64,000 nucleotides of DNA from Sutcliffiella horikoshii (GCF_002157855.1 NZ_CP020880.1:2170001-2234000), one strand, 5' to 3'; positions 33,286 through 43,287 are shown, counted from the first letter of the stretch. Notes: generated from the letters alone by a model not told the origin. Made by a program: numbers and translations.

Positions 33286-36200
33286 AAATATTCAACCTCT
33301 CTCTTTTTATTTTTTATATAATCTTTTATAGTTTGATAATTTTGATGGATGGTATCTTCCAGCATAATGGCTTGTTGAGCGGTTTCTAAACAAGTAAAGG
33401 TTCTTATTCCGTTCATGGTGCATAATGCTCTGTACACCGCTCCGTTACGCGCCTTTTCTCTTCCAATTGTAGGGATGATGATTGCCGCAGCAAACTTCTC
33501 CATTTTTAATACTTTGTCTATATCCTTTTGAAAAATACTGCTCACTTTTACATTATTTTCTTTTAAGAAATCAGCTGTCCCTATTGTTGCCATGATAGAA
33601 AATCCTTTGTTCACAAGTTCTTTCATAAGTGGAAGAGCATTCTCTTTTTCACGATCTGCAATGGAGCAAAAAACTATCTTTTCTTCTTGCATGAGAGAGA
33701 ATGAGCTCTTTTTACCAAGGAACAATGCTTTACTCAACGCCTCTTCTAACGTCATGCCAAGTCCGATAATTTCTCCAGTAGACTTCATTTCTGGTCCTAA
33801 AACATGATCCACATCTTTTAATTTTGTATTGGAAAAGACAGGTGCTTTGACGGTCCAGAAACCCGGATTTTCTCCTAGTCCAGATTGACTAAGCTTCTCG
33901 CCTAATTGTGCTTTGATTGCAAGTTCAATCATTGGAACATCTGTCACTTTACTCACAATCGGGACTGTTCTGGATGCTCTTGGATTTACTTCTAACATAT
34001 AGATATTATCGCCATTAATAACAAACTGAATATTGGCAATGCCAATTATTTGCGCTGCATTACATATTTTCTTTGTATACTCTACTAGTCTTTCTTTCAT
34101 CTGGTTTGATAGGGAAATGGAAGGAAGCACTGCAAGGCTGTCACCTGAATGAACTCCTGCCTTTTCAATATGTTCAAAAATGGCTGGGATATATATTTGC
34201 TCTCCGTCTGAAATGACATCCAACTCGCATTCAAGTCCCGGCACATAAAGGTCTACTAATAAAGGCCATAATGACTCATTATGTTGGTGTATATCATGAA
34301 ATGAGTTAATTTCTTCATCGTCATAAATGGTGTACATAGACTGCCCTCCTATCACATAGGAAGGACGTACCAATACCGGATATCCTAAAGCCTGTGCTTC
34401 TGCTTTTAATTGACTGCTTTGTTCCACTATTTTTCCTTCTATATGAGGAATGCCTTCTGATTCCAATAATGCATAGAAGTGGGATCGGTCCTCTAGCTTG
34501 TCAATTGATTCGATACTAGTTCCTGCGATTATGGCACCTTCATCCTTTAGTCCCTCAGCAAGATTGATGGCAGTCTGACCTCCAAATTGAATAAAGACGA
34601 GGTCCACCTTTTCTTTTTGGATAATTGGTACGATATCTTCTATTGTAATAGGTTCGAAGTAAAGTTTATCTGCTACTGAAAAGTCGGTACTGACGGTTTC
34701 GGGATTATTGTTTACAACAATTGTTTCATAGCCGGCTTTCTTTAATGCTTTCACTGCATGAACAGAGCAATAGTCAAACTCGATTCCTTGACCGATACGG
34801 ATTGGACCAGAACCAATAACAAGTGCTTTTTTGTTCTCACTAACATCTACCTCATCCGCTCCATTATAGGTGGAATAGTAGTATGGTGTGATAGCTTCAA
34901 ATTCAGCAGCACATGTGTCCACCAATTTATAGGATGGAAAGAGTTGATTTTTTTTCAAGTGCGACATTAATGCAATACTCTCGCACCCTAATAACGAACA
35001 AAGTCTCTCATTACTTATATTTTGGTGTTTAGCTTTCTTTAAGAAGTCAAGCTCTAATGTATCTAAACACTTAGTGGAAAGATGTTTTTCAAGCATGACC
35101 ATTTGGTTTAATTTATGAAGAAACCACTTATCAATAAACGTCATTTCCTGTATGGATTCTATGGACATGCCCTGTCCTAAAGCATGAGTAATCGCAAAAA
35201 GTCTCAAATGAGTCGGTTCCTTAAGTAATTCCAACCATTGATTTTCATTCATTACGTCTAATGCTGGATGGGTGATTCCATTTATTTTCATCTCCATAGA
35301 ACGTAGTCCTTTATTTAATGCTCCTTCAAATGTGCGGTCAATGGCAAGTACTTCTCCAGTCGCCTTCATTTGCGTACTGAGGGTGGAATCAGCTTCTGGG
35401 AATTTATCAAACGGAAACCTCGGTAGTTTTACTACTATATAGTCCAGAGCAGGTTCAAAGGAAGCGAAGGTGGATCCTGTTATAGGATTTATAATTTCGT
35501 CCAAGTGATAACCGATGGCACATTTTGCTGCAATTCTTGCAATCGGATAACCAGTTGCCTTTGATGCAAGGGCAGATGAACGGCTGACTCGAGGATTCAC
35601 TTCAATAATATAGTAATTATCTGAATTAGGATCCATAGCAAATTGAATATTGCAACCCCCGACAATTTTCAAGTTTCTTATTATTTTTAAACTCGCATTT
35701 CTTAAAATATGATATTGTCTATCTGTGAGTGTTTGGGAAGGTGCCACCACAATGGAATCTCCCGTATGAACGCCGACTGGATCGAAGTTTTCCATATTGC
35801 ACACGATTATGCATGTGTCATTTTCATCTCTCATTACCTCATACTCTACTTCTTTCCAGCCTTTAATGCTTTTTTCCATTAATACTTGATTTATAGGACT
35901 TAGATGCAACCCTTTTTTCAGTAACATATGAAGCTCTTGATCGTTATAGGCAAATCCCCCGCCTTCCCCGCCTAATGTATAAGCAGGTCTAACAATGATC
36001 GGGTATCCAATTTTTTTTACAAAATCCATTCCTTCTTTTATAGAGTGGACAATTTGAGATTCGGGTATTGGTTCATTCAATTCCATCATAAGTGTTCGAA
36101 AAAGTTCTCTGTCTTCTCCTTGTTGAATGGAGGCGACGGATGTTCCAAGAACAGAAACATTATGTTTCTTCAAGATATCTTTACCCGAAAGCTCTACTAT

Positions 36201-36494
36201 CAGGTTCAGTGCTGTCTGCCCGCCGAGCGTTCCGATAATTCCGTCCGGCTTCTCTTTCTCGATAATTTTTTCTAGACTTTCCACTGTTAAAGGTTCCATA
36301 TAAACATGATCTGCAATATCGGAATCCGTCATGATGGTTGCTGGATTATTGTTAACAAGGACTACTTCTATTCCCTCTTCTTTAAGGGCAAGACAAGCTT
36401 GTGTGCCGGCATAGTCAAACTCCGCTGCTTGACCGATGACGATGGGTCCTGAACCAATTACCAACACTTTTTTTATTTTCTCATTAAATGGCAT
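33270..36494 (-). CDS. carB: Carbamoyl-phosphate synthase large subunit, arginine pathway
   Basis: A 1074-residue synthetase with the two homologous ATP-grasp halves. Both begin with the KKVLVIGSGPIVIGQAAEFDYAGTQA-type motif: residues about 9-34 and again near 545-570 (KKALVIGSGPIRIGQGIEFDYC). Each half has GGQTALNL/GGQTAINLA and EVNPRVSRSSALASKATGYPIA-type metal-binding segments. The C-terminal MGS-like regulatory domain is present (GFSIMATIGTADFL). Location inside the arginine operon marks it as the arginine-specific isozyme rather than the pyrimidine one. It overlaps carA by 11 nt and argF by 16 nt. Confidence 0.96.
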   Translation of the reverse strand: MPFNEKIKKVLVIGSGPIVIGQAAEFDYAGTQACLALKEEGIEVVLVNNNPATIMTDSDIADHVYMEPLTVESLEKIIEKEKPDGIIGTLGGQTALNLIVELSGKDILKKHNVSVLGTSVASIQQGEDRELFRTLMMELNEPIPESQIVHSIKEGMDFVKKIGYPIIVRPAYTLGGEGGGFAYNDQELHMLLKKGLHLSPINQVLMEKSIKGWKEVEYEVMRDENDTCIIVCNMENFDPVGVHTGDSIVVAPSQTLTDRQYHILRNASLKIIRNLKIVGGCNIQFAMDPNSDNYYIIEVNPRVSRSSALASKATGYPIARIAAKCAIGYHLDEIINPITGSTFASFEPALDYIVVKLPRFPFDKFPEADSTLSTQMKATGEVLAIDRTFEGALNKGLRSMEMKINGITHPALDVMNENQWLELLKEPTHLRLFAITHALGQGMSIESIQEMTFIDKWFLHKLNQMVMLEKHLSTKCLDTLELDFLKKAKHQNISNERLCSLLGCESIALMSHLKKNQLFPSYKLVDTCAAEFEAITPYYYSTYNGADEVDVSENKKALVIGSGPIRIGQGIEFDYCSVHAVKALKKAGYETIVVNNNPETVSTDFSVADKLYFEPITIEDIVPIIQKEKVDLVFIQFGGQTAINLAEGLKDEGAIIAGTSIESIDKLEDRSHFYALLESEGIPHIEGKIVEQSSQLKAEAQALGYPVLVRPSYVIGGQSMYTIYDDEEINSFHDIHQHNESLWPLLVDLYVPGLECELDVISDGEQIYIPAIFEHIEKAGVHSGDSLAVLPSISLSNQMKERLVEYTKKICNAAQIIGIANIQFVINGDNIYMLEVNPRASRTVPIVSKVTDVPMIELAIKAQLGEKLSQSGLGENPGFWTVKAPVFSNTKLKDVDHVLGPEMKSTGEIIGLGMTLEEALSKALFLGKKSSFSLMQEEKIVFCSIADREKENALPLMKELVNKGFSIMATIGTADFLKENNVKVSSIFQKDIDKVLKMEKFAAAIIIPTIGREKARNGAVYRALCTMNGIRTFTCLETAQQAIMLEDTIHQNYQTIKDYIKNKKREVEYLCKVY

Positions 36495-37557
36495 ATGACA
36501 TTACTCCTGTTTTTTCGTGGATGATAGTTAAAAACTTTTCGAAGATGAAATTAGTATCCTGCGGACCAGGGTGTGCTTCCGGGTGAAATTGAACACTCAG
36601 AGCAGGAAGATGTTTATGTTGTAGGCCTTCCACTGTCCCATCGTTAATATTTTTGTAGGTGATAGAAAAAATCTCATGATTGATAGATTCCTCTTTTACG
36701 TTATAGCTGTGATTTTGGGACGTTATAAAAACTTTCCCTGTTGCAAGATCTTTCACTGGGTGATTACCGCCTCGATGTCCAAAAAGCAGCTTTTCTGTTA
36801 TTGCACCAAATGCCAGTGCTAACAATTGATGCCCTAGACAAATACCTAGCGTCGGAAACTTTTCTGCAATGTTTTTTATTTTTGGAAGGTGATTTTTTAA
36901 GACTTCTGGATTTCCGGGTCCATTGCTTAGCAATACGCCATCAGGTTGAAGTGCTTGCAACTCTTGCAAACTTGTGGTGTATGGGACCACTGTCACCTGA
37001 CAATCTGCATAAAGCAGCGCCTCTAAGATAGACTTTTTATATCCATAATCCAGCAAAACAATATGAGGGCCTTTCCCTGGATAGTTTTTCACTTTAGAAG
37101 TGGATACGTATTCCACCCAATTTTCTGTTTCTTTCACCGTGGGAAAGTCTTTAACAGAATCCGTAATGTATCCTTTTACGGATCCACTTCTACGTATGGT
37201 TTTAACGAGCTCTCTTGTATCTACATCACTTAGGCCGCTGATGTTTAATTTCTCCAAAAGTTCAGGTGCTGCTACTTCAGAAGAGTAGTGGTTAGGCAAA
37301 TGACACGCCTCTCCCATAATGACGCCTTTAGCGTAAATGCTCTCTGCTTCATAATCTTGAGGGTTTATGCCATAGTTTCCAATTAACGGATAGCAAAAGA
37401 CGATAATTTGACCGGCATAGGAGGGGTCTGACATGATTTCTTGATAACCTGTCATACTGGTGTTAAAAACCACTTCCCCAATCGCACCCTCCTTACTTCC
37501 TATTAACTTACCGGGGAAAACCTCCCCTGTTTCCAGTACTAAATATCCATTATCCAT
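36484..37557 (-). CDS. carA: Carbamoyl-phosphate synthase small subunit, arginine pathway
   Basis: A 357-residue glutaminase subunit giving ammonia to CarB. Residues 1-20 (MDNGYLVLETGEVFPGKLIG) are the usual N-terminus. MTGYQEIMSDPSYAGQI and the class I amidotransferase triad follow: Cys in LGICLGHQLLALAFG and His/Glu in VQFHPEAHPGP (Ala-His where Ala-Ser is more usual). ATG at 37557 is preferred: GGGAGG is 6 nt upstream, and the alternative at 37605 would add 16 unrelated residues. It overlaps argD by 8 nt and carB by 11 nt. Confidence 0.96.
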   Translation of the reverse strand: MDNGYLVLETGEVFPGKLIGSKEGAIGEVVFNTSMTGYQEIMSDPSYAGQIIVFCYPLIGNYGINPQDYEAESIYAKGVIMGEACHLPNHYSSEVAAPELLEKLNISGLSDVDTRELVKTIRRSGSVKGYITDSVKDFPTVKETENWVEYVSTSKVKNYPGKGPHIVLLDYGYKKSILEALLYADCQVTVVPYTTSLQELQALQPDGVLLSNGPGNPEVLKNHLPKIKNIAEKFPTLGICLGHQLLALAFGAITEKLLFGHRGGNHPVKDLATGKVFITSQNHSYNVKEESINHEIFSITYKNINDGTVEGLQHKHLPALSVQFHPEAHPGPQDTNFIFEKFLTIIHEKTGVMSYAI

Positions 37558-38746
37558 GATGTACCTCCCTAAACTTCTGTAGAACCTTAGTGAATTTTTG
37601 AACAAAAGAGTTTACTTCTTCTTCTGATACAGTAAGGGGAGGAAGTAGTCTTACCACATTGGGACCGGCAGTCAAGATTAACAGTTTTTCTTCTAATGCT
37701 AATTTGACCAAATCCACTGCATTTCCGCTAATTTCGAGACCAAGCAGCATGCCTATTCCCCTTATTTCCTTGATAAAAGAAAATTCCTCTTGAAACCTTT
37801 CAAGCTCACTTAGAAGTAATCGACTCTGCTCCCCTGTTTTGTTAAGAAATTCGGGTTCGCATATCACATTTAATGTTGTCATTCCGGCAGTGCTTGCCAA
37901 GGGGTTTCCACCAAAAGTGCTTCCGTGCATTCCAGGAAAAAAAGCAAGGGCGACTTCCTCTTTAGCTAGCATTGCACCAATTGGAAACCCAGATCCCAGT
38001 CCTTTCGCAAGTGTCATGATGTCTGGCTCTAAATGATATTGTTCGTATAAGAATAAACTCCCTGTACGCCCCATTCCCGTTTGTACTTCATCAACAATAA
38101 GCAGAATCCCATTTTCTTTACATATGTCCGACAATCTCTTAACCCAATCAGGATTAGCCGGAACCACTCCCCCCTCGCCTTGAAGAAGTTCGAGCATAAC
38201 GGCAGTTGGAGCCATATCTTTTATAGTTTCGAGAGAATCAAAATCATTATAAGGCAAGTGGATAAATCCCTCTGGCATTGGTTCAAATCCGGACTTTATT
38301 TTTTCTTGCCCTGTAGCAGCCACTGTAGCCAAGGTTCTGCCGTGAAAGCTTTGTTGAAAAGTCACCATGTTAGCTTGCTTATCGCCATTTTTGTTAGCAA
38401 AAGCTCTTACAAGCTTAATGGCAGCTTCGTTTGCCTCTGCGCCGCTATTACAAAAGAACACTTGATCAAAACATGTTTTTTCCGTTAAAAGGCAGGCAAG
38501 CTCTTCCTGTTTCGGAACATGATAAAGGTTGGACGTATGCCAAATCTGAGATAATTGCTCCGTAAGAGCCTTCTCTACTTCAGATGGACAGTGTCCGAGA
38601 TTGCATGTTGCTATGCCGGAAGTGAAATCAAGATACTCTTCATTGTCATCAGACCAGACAAGCGTTCCCTTTCCTTTTTGGATGGATAAAGGCAGCCTGC
38701 TGTATGTATTCATGATGGGTGAGTAGTTACTAGTAGTTTTAAACAC
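37550..38746 (-). CDS. argD: Acetylornithine aminotransferase
   Basis: A PLP-dependent class III aminotransferase making N-acetylornithine; 398 residues from the start drawn. Motifs: FTSGIATCNLGHCPSEVEKAL, FFCNSGAEANEAAIKLVRA, LQGEGGV, LLIVDEVQTGMGRTG (PLP-ring Asp), TLAKGLGSGFPIGAM (Schiff-base Lys), HGSTFGGNPLA. The start is uncertain. GTG at 38746 overlaps argB by 8 nt, like the next overlap in the operon, and has GGAGG nearby; ATG at 38713 matches typical protein length but lacks a ribosome binding site; ATG at 38785 would overlap argB by 47 nt. Confidence 0.93.
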   Translation of the reverse strand: MFKTTSNYSPIMNTYSRLPLSIQKGKGTLVWSDDNEEYLDFTSGIATCNLGHCPSEVEKALTEQLSQIWHTSNLYHVPKQEELACLLTEKTCFDQVFFCNSGAEANEAAIKLVRAFANKNGDKQANMVTFQQSFHGRTLATVAATGQEKIKSGFEPMPEGFIHLPYNDFDSLETIKDMAPTAVMLELLQGEGGVVPANPDWVKRLSDICKENGILLIVDEVQTGMGRTGSLFLYEQYHLEPDIMTLAKGLGSGFPIGAMLAKEEVALAFFPGMHGSTFGGNPLASTAGMTTLNVICEPEFLNKTGEQSRLLLSELERFQEEFSFIKEIRGIGMLLGLEISGNAVDLVKLALEEKLLILTAGPNVVRLLPPLTVSEEEVNSFVQKFTKVLQKFREVHHG

Positions 38747-39536
38747 TTTCCTCCATGACCTCCTCAAGATAAAATGAAGTACCAAAGCGATGATCGTTTA
38801 TAGCAAAGCTTGTGAGGGCATCATACTCCGTGCCATTTATAATACCTACCATACTTACGCCTTGCGTCAAGCATTGAACGGCTGCCTCCACTTTTGGGAT
38901 CATCCCGCCGGTAATTTGATTCTCTTCTATAAGTCTATAAACTTCTAAATCTGATAAACTTGAAGCAATAGAGCCTCCTACCTGCACCCCGTCAACATCA
39001 GTGATCATGCATAACGGAGATCGGAAAGCAATAGAGATAGCCGCGGCGGCCAAATCCGCATTGACATTATAATGCTGACCGTTTGTATCAACAGCCACTG
39101 GTGAAATGATTGGTATGATTCCTTTTTGCATGATAGCAGTCAATAACTCTGCGTTGACCTCCACAATCTCTCCAACAAAACCAAGCTCTTCTGCATTGGA
39201 AATCGGTTTTGCAACAAGTAACTTTCCATCCACCCCACTTAACCCTACTGCATTTCCCCCAGCTTTCATTATCTGGCGTACAAGATGCTTGTTCATCGAT
39301 CCTGACAAGACCATCTCCACAACTTCCAATACAGGTTCCGTCGTTTTTCTTAAACCGTTGACGAAAGTGGTTTCCACATTTAGTGTGGATAGAATATTCG
39401 AAATAGAAGGTCCTCCTCCATGAACAACGATTGGTTGAATATAATGCTTGGTTTTTAATTCTACTAATTCAGTAAAAAAAGACGGTGGAAGTTTCTCCAC
39501 TGTACTGCCCCCACACTTTATTACGAGCGACTTCAT
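38739..39536 (-). CDS. argB: Acetylglutamate kinase
   Basis: Phosphorylates N-acetylglutamate; 265 residues of the amino-acid-kinase fold. Motifs: LVIKCGGSTVEKLPPSF (ATP-site Lys), VVHGGGPSISNIL, FVNGLRKTTEPVLEVVEMVLSG, VSPVAVDTNGQHYNVNADLAAAAIS and ITGGMIPKVEAAVQCL (C-terminal Lys). The length and lack of an N-terminal arginine-sensing helix are like the Bacillus linear-type enzymes. It lies 14 nt after argJ. Confidence 0.95.
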   Translation of the reverse strand: MKSLVIKCGGSTVEKLPPSFFTELVELKTKHYIQPIVVHGGGPSISNILSTLNVETTFVNGLRKTTEPVLEVVEMVLSGSMNKHLVRQIMKAGGNAVGLSGVDGKLLVAKPISNAEELGFVGEIVEVNAELLTAIMQKGIIPIISPVAVDTNGQHYNVNADLAAAAISIAFRSPLCMITDVDGVQVGGSIASSLSDLEVYRLIEENQITGGMIPKVEAAVQCLTQGVSMVGIINGTEYDALTSFAINDHRFGTSFYLEEVMEESV

Positions 39537-39550
39537 TGTTTGGCCTCCTT

Positions 39551-40789
39551 TTATGTTCGATATGATGCATTAATTCGTACATAATCGTAGGACAAATCAC
39601 ACCCCCACGCAGTAGCATGTTCACTTCCTGATAAAAGGTCTACAACTATGTCTATTTTTTCATTCTTAAGATATGATTTAGCTTCTTCTTCGCAGAATGT
39701 AACAGGCATCCCATCCTCCACGATTAAGATGGGTCCAATCATCACTTTAATTTTCTCCGTATCAATGGTGATTCCACTATACCCAACAGCCGACACAATC
39801 CGTCCCCAATTCGGATCCTGGCCAAAAACCGCCGTTTTTACCAAACTCGAACCGACAATGGTTTTAGCAATCACTTGGGCATCGTGCGCTGTTACTGCCC
39901 CATTTACTTGTACTTCAATTAGCTTTGTAGCACCTTCACCATCTCGTGCTATCTGTTGAGAGAGTGATTGGCAAACTATTTGAAGTCCTTCTTTAAAAAG
40001 AGCATATTCTTCGTCATCTTGCGTCCATTTTTCATTTCCAGCCATCCCATTTGCCAATACAAGCACCATGTCATTTGTACTTGTATCTCCGTCCACGGTA
40101 ATCATATTAAATGTCTCTGCCGTTACTTCTCTTAAAGCTTGTTGTAATGCTTCATGTTCTATATTGATATCTGTTGTGACAAATCCAAGCATCGTTGCCA
40201 TGTTGGGGTGTACCATTCCCGAGCCTTTTGCCGCTCCTGCTATTGTATAAACTTTACTTTCGGTCTCTAACTGAAGACATATATGTTTCGTAAAGGTGTC
40301 TGTCGTCAGAATAGCTTCTTCAAAAGATGGCGCATCATACCCGTTTACAAGTGCTGATATCGATTTCACACCTGTTACGATCTTGTTCATTGGCAGTTGT
40401 TCCCCTATCACTCCTGTGGAAATAACTGCAACATCGTTCTCATTAAGACAGGCTTTCTCGGCAAATACTTCTCTCATTTTATAAGCTTTTTGTAATCCTT
40501 CTTTTCCTGTACATGAGTTAGCATTACCTGAGTTAACGATGACGCCTTGAAGCGTTCCGTTGGTGTTGATACTTTCTTGTGAAACTTTAAGCGGTGGTGC
40601 CTGAAATTGATTGGTTGTGTAGACTGCTGCAGCGGTTGCAGGAACTTGACTATAAATCCAGCCCAGATCTTTTCGTTTCCGTTTTATTCCGCAGTGTAGC
40701 CCACCGGCTGAAAAGCCATTTGGTGTGCATATATTTCCTTGTTCCACGGTAATCCATTTTTCTTTTTTCGCTAATACATCCACTTTCAT
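39551..40789 (-). CDS. argJ: Bifunctional ornithine acetyltransferase / N-acetylglutamate synthase
   Basis: Recycles the acetyl group from N-acetylornithine to glutamate and also starts the pathway from acetyl-CoA; 412 residues. The autoprocessing site is in KGSGMVHPNMATMLGFVTTD: cleavage occurs before the Thr of ATML, which becomes the catalytic N-terminal nucleophile of the beta chain. The N-terminal part has FSAGGLHCGIKRKRKDLGWIYS and VIVNSGNANSCTG. The C-terminal segment ends with WGCDLSYDYVRINASYRT. Presence of argJ implies the cyclic acetyl pathway. It follows argC by 15 nt. Confidence 0.96.
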   Translation of the reverse strand: MKVDVLAKKEKWITVEQGNICTPNGFSAGGLHCGIKRKRKDLGWIYSQVPATAAAVYTTNQFQAPPLKVSQESINTNGTLQGVIVNSGNANSCTGKEGLQKAYKMREVFAEKACLNENDVAVISTGVIGEQLPMNKIVTGVKSISALVNGYDAPSFEEAILTTDTFTKHICLQLETESKVYTIAGAAKGSGMVHPNMATMLGFVTTDINIEHEALQQALREVTAETFNMITVDGDTSTNDMVLVLANGMAGNEKWTQDDEEYALFKEGLQIVCQSLSQQIARDGEGATKLIEVQVNGAVTAHDAQVIAKTIVGSSLVKTAVFGQDPNWGRIVSAVGYSGITIDTEKIKVMIGPILIVEDGMPVTFCEEEAKSYLKNEKIDIVVDLLSGSEHATAWGCDLSYDYVRINASYRT

Positions 40790-40804
40790 ATCCTCACCTC
40801 TTAT

Positions 40805-41842
40805 TTATGGATAAACTGGAGTGATCTTAAGTCCTGTTTGTTCATTCCAGCCGTTTATGATGTTCATGTTTTGAACTGCCTGCCCGGATGCACCTTTCAT
40901 TACATTATCAATGACAGATACGATGGTGATTCTGTTGGTTCTTTCGTCCACTGCTATTCCAAGATCACAATAGTTGGAACTATAAACTTCTTTAGTGGCG
41001 GGCCATTGGTTCTCCTGTCTGATTCGAACAAAATACTCTTTTCGATAGAATTCATGATATAGTTCTAATGCATCTTTCGTGGACAAAGATTGTGCCAAGT
41101 CACAATAGATTGTGCACATTATCCCCCTCGACATTGGTACAAGATGTGGTGTAAATGTGATTGTGGCATCAGAATGGGTATAGGTTTGAATAACTTGTTC
41201 CATTTCCGGGATGTGTTGATGGTTTCCTAATTTATAAGCTTTTACATTTTCATTAACTTCGCAATAATGAGTGCCCATGGAAGCTTTTCTGCCAGCGCCG
41301 GTTACTCCAGATTTACCATCGATGATAATGCTGTTTAGGTGAACTAAGTTGTTCTTTAATAAAGGTGCAAGACCGATTAATGTTGCTGTGGGATAGCATC
41401 CTGGGTTGGCAATTAAAGTCGCATTTTTGATATCTTCTCTAAAAAGTTCTGGCAGCCCATATGTAGATTTTTGTAAAACACTAGTCGGCGCTGATGAATA
41501 TTTATACCATTTGTCGTATAAACGAGAATCTTTTAACCGATGATCCCCAGAGAGATCTATGCAAGGAATCTCCTCATCTACAAATCTATGAACATGATTT
41601 TTAGCAACTCCAGAGGGAGTAGCAAAAAAGAACAAATCGGCTCTTCCCAATATATCGTCTACATTCATTTCTTCTAATCTGCACTCAGAAATGCCTTCTA
41701 AATGGGGATATTGTTCGGTGATGAGTGTTCCACTTGTAGAATGGGAACCCAGAAAACTCAACTCCACTTCTGGATGTTGCTTTAAAATTCTTATAAGTTC
41801 TGCACCGCTATATCCGTTCGCTCCGATAATTCCAACCTTCAA
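40805..41842 (-). CDS. argC: N-acetyl-gamma-glutamyl-phosphate reductase
   Basis: NADPH-dependent reductase of the third arginine step; 345 residues. KVGIIGANGYSGAELIRIL is the dinucleotide-binding N-terminus, and ANPGCYPTATLIGLAPLL contains the catalytic Cys. HLVPMSRGIMCTIY and the C-terminal VVSVIDNVMKGASGQAVQN are family motifs. TTG at 41842 is chosen: GGAGAGG lies 9 nt upstream and it places the start exactly where family members begin. ATGs at 41860 and 41851 lack usable sites. First gene of the operon. Confidence 0.94.
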   Translation of the reverse strand: MKVGIIGANGYSGAELIRILKQHPEVELSFLGSHSTSGTLITEQYPHLEGISECRLEEMNVDDILGRADLFFFATPSGVAKNHVHRFVDEEIPCIDLSGDHRLKDSRLYDKWYKYSSAPTSVLQKSTYGLPELFREDIKNATLIANPGCYPTATLIGLAPLLKNNLVHLNSIIIDGKSGVTGAGRKASMGTHYCEVNENVKAYKLGNHQHIPEMEQVIQTYTHSDATITFTPHLVPMSRGIMCTIYCDLAQSLSTKDALELYHEFYRKEYFVRIRQENQWPATKEVYSSNYCDLGIAVDERTNRITIVSVIDNVMKGASGQAVQNMNIINGWNEQTGLKITPVYP

Positions 41843-41871
41843 GATTTTCATCCTCTCCATGCGTTTATAAT

Positions 41872-41907
41872 ATGAATTATTATAACTACGTATGTATAAA
41901 AATACAA
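41872..41907 (-). promoter_or_regulatory. argC promoter with two ARG-box-like sites
   Basis: On the bottom strand TTGTAT (41902-41907), a 17-bp spacer and TATAAT (41879-41884) form a good sigma-A promoter. TGTATAAAAATACA at 41893-41906 and a half-matching ATGAATTATTATAA at 41872-41885 overlap it. Their centres are 21 bp apart, the spacing typical of paired ARG boxes for hexameric AhrC/ArgR. The first box is the reverse complement of the 14-mer upstream of argG. Confidence 0.78.
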
Positions 41908-41929
41908 TATGTTTTTTGAAAAGAATAAA

Positions 41930-41966
41930 AAAAGATGACCTTAGATTTTCTCCAAGGTCATCTTTT
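41930..41966. terminator. Terminator of the carboxypeptidase-like gene
   Basis: AAAGATGACCTT (41931-41942) and AAGGTCATCTTT (41954-41965) form a perfect 12-bp stem with a T-run on the bottom strand. It insulates the arg operon from the upstream gene. Confidence 0.9.
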
Positions 41967-41973
41967 TCAAATT

Positions 41974-43107
41974 TTACTCACCCAAAGCCGCAATCGTTTT
42001 GGCCAATAATTCTGTTCGTTCTGTAAGAGATGGAATTTCTAAATACTCTTCTTCACTATGGGCATTTCCTCCAACCGGACCCATCCCGTCAACGGTGGCA
42101 ATACCCATTGCAGCAGTAAATGAGGCATCCGATCCACCGCCTGTAGCAGTGTCTTTCACCTCAACTCCTATCTGTTCGCCAACTTTCTCAATGACATGTA
42201 ACAAAGATTCTGTTCGTGCCGTTTTCTCCATAGGTAGCCGGTTCATTTCCCCTACCAGCTCGACCTCTGTACCTTTGACATCTGTTGATGCACAAATCTT
42301 TTCCAATTTTCGTTCAATAGGTATTGCCTGTTCTCGTTCTGTGATTCTGATGTCTACATGGGCAATAGCACTGTCAGATACAGTATTGACAGATGATCCT
42401 CCCTCAATCAAGCCTACATTGACACTGATTCCCTTAGAATGATCATTGAGTGCGTGTAACTGTATTACTTTATGAGCAAGCTCTTCAATCGCACTTCTTC
42501 CCTTTTCCGGCTCAATTCCGGAATGCGCTGCCCGCCCACGTACATTTATCGTATATTTTCCTTTTCCTCTTCTTGCTGTCACAAGGGAACCGTCTTTCCT
42601 TGCAGGTTCCATAATAAGCGCATATTTTTTATCTTTTGCTTTGCTCTCTATTAAAGATTTTGAAGACGGAGATCCTATCTCCTCATCACTGTTCAGCACA
42701 AGAACAACATCCTGATATGCTTTAGAATGAGAGTGAATTAACGCTTTCATCGCATAGAGTATGGAAACTTGGCTGGCTTTCATATCAATGACACCAGGTC
42801 CATATGCCCTGCCGCCTTCCACTTTGAACGGTCTACTTTGTACGGTACCGTTAGGGAACACCGTATCCATATGTGCCACTATTATTATTTTGGGATCTTT
42901 TGCTAAAGGATGTTGGATGACTAGGTGATTTCCATACTTTTCTTCCTCTAACACTTGTACCGAAAATCCGATAGACCGATACTCCTTTGATAAAATAGAT
43001 CCAATCTGATCTATTCCCTCTTTAGAGGTCGATCCACTATCAATATTGACTAGTTTCTCCAACAACTCTAGCATATTTGATTGGTTATTTTGTAAATACT
43101 CTTTCAT
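41974..43107 (-). CDS. M20-family peptidase, glutamate carboxypeptidase-like
   Basis: A 377-residue zinc peptidase. Metal-site motifs: IIIVAHMDTVFPNGTV (His, Asp), GPGVIDMKASQVSILYAM (bridging Asp), LVLNSDEEIGS (catalytic Glu), ALIMEPARKDG (Glu), and C-terminal GGNAHSEEEYLEI (His). The GKGKYTINVRGRAAHSGIEPEKGRSAIEELAHKVIQL lid domain resembles carboxypeptidase G2-type enzymes. No signal peptide is present. ATG at 43107 has AGGAGAGAG upstream and is preferred to 43140. It is upstream of the arg operon but separated from it by a strong terminator, so a role in arginine metabolism is not indicated. Confidence 0.85.
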   Translation of the reverse strand: MKEYLQNNQSNMLELLEKLVNIDSGSTSKEGIDQIGSILSKEYRSIGFSVQVLEEEKYGNHLVIQHPLAKDPKIIIVAHMDTVFPNGTVQSRPFKVEGGRAYGPGVIDMKASQVSILYAMKALIHSHSKAYQDVVLVLNSDEEIGSPSSKSLIESKAKDKKYALIMEPARKDGSLVTARRGKGKYTINVRGRAAHSGIEPEKGRSAIEELAHKVIQLHALNDHSKGISVNVGLIEGGSSVNTVSDSAIAHVDIRITEREQAIPIERKLEKICASTDVKGTEVELVGEMNRLPMEKTARTESLLHVIEKVGEQIGVEVKDTATGGGSDASFTAAMGIATVDGMGPVGGNAHSEEEYLEIPSLTERTELLAKTIAALGE

Positions 43108-43287
43108 CTTACTCTCTCCTGACATATTAGACGCATACACTATTTTATATACATATATTTATTCTCATCCTTCATTATACCTTTTCTACTTATTAAGTCC
43201 TATATTTCCTTTATTCTACCTATTATAAAAGTTCAAACCCTTTTTTTTGAAAAAAGCTTTTTTATCTGAATAAACAATCTATTATGC

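Noticed and set aside
38081-38488. 135-codon top-strand frame opposite argD.
   Set aside because: Antisense to a highly conserved aminotransferase and without translation signals.
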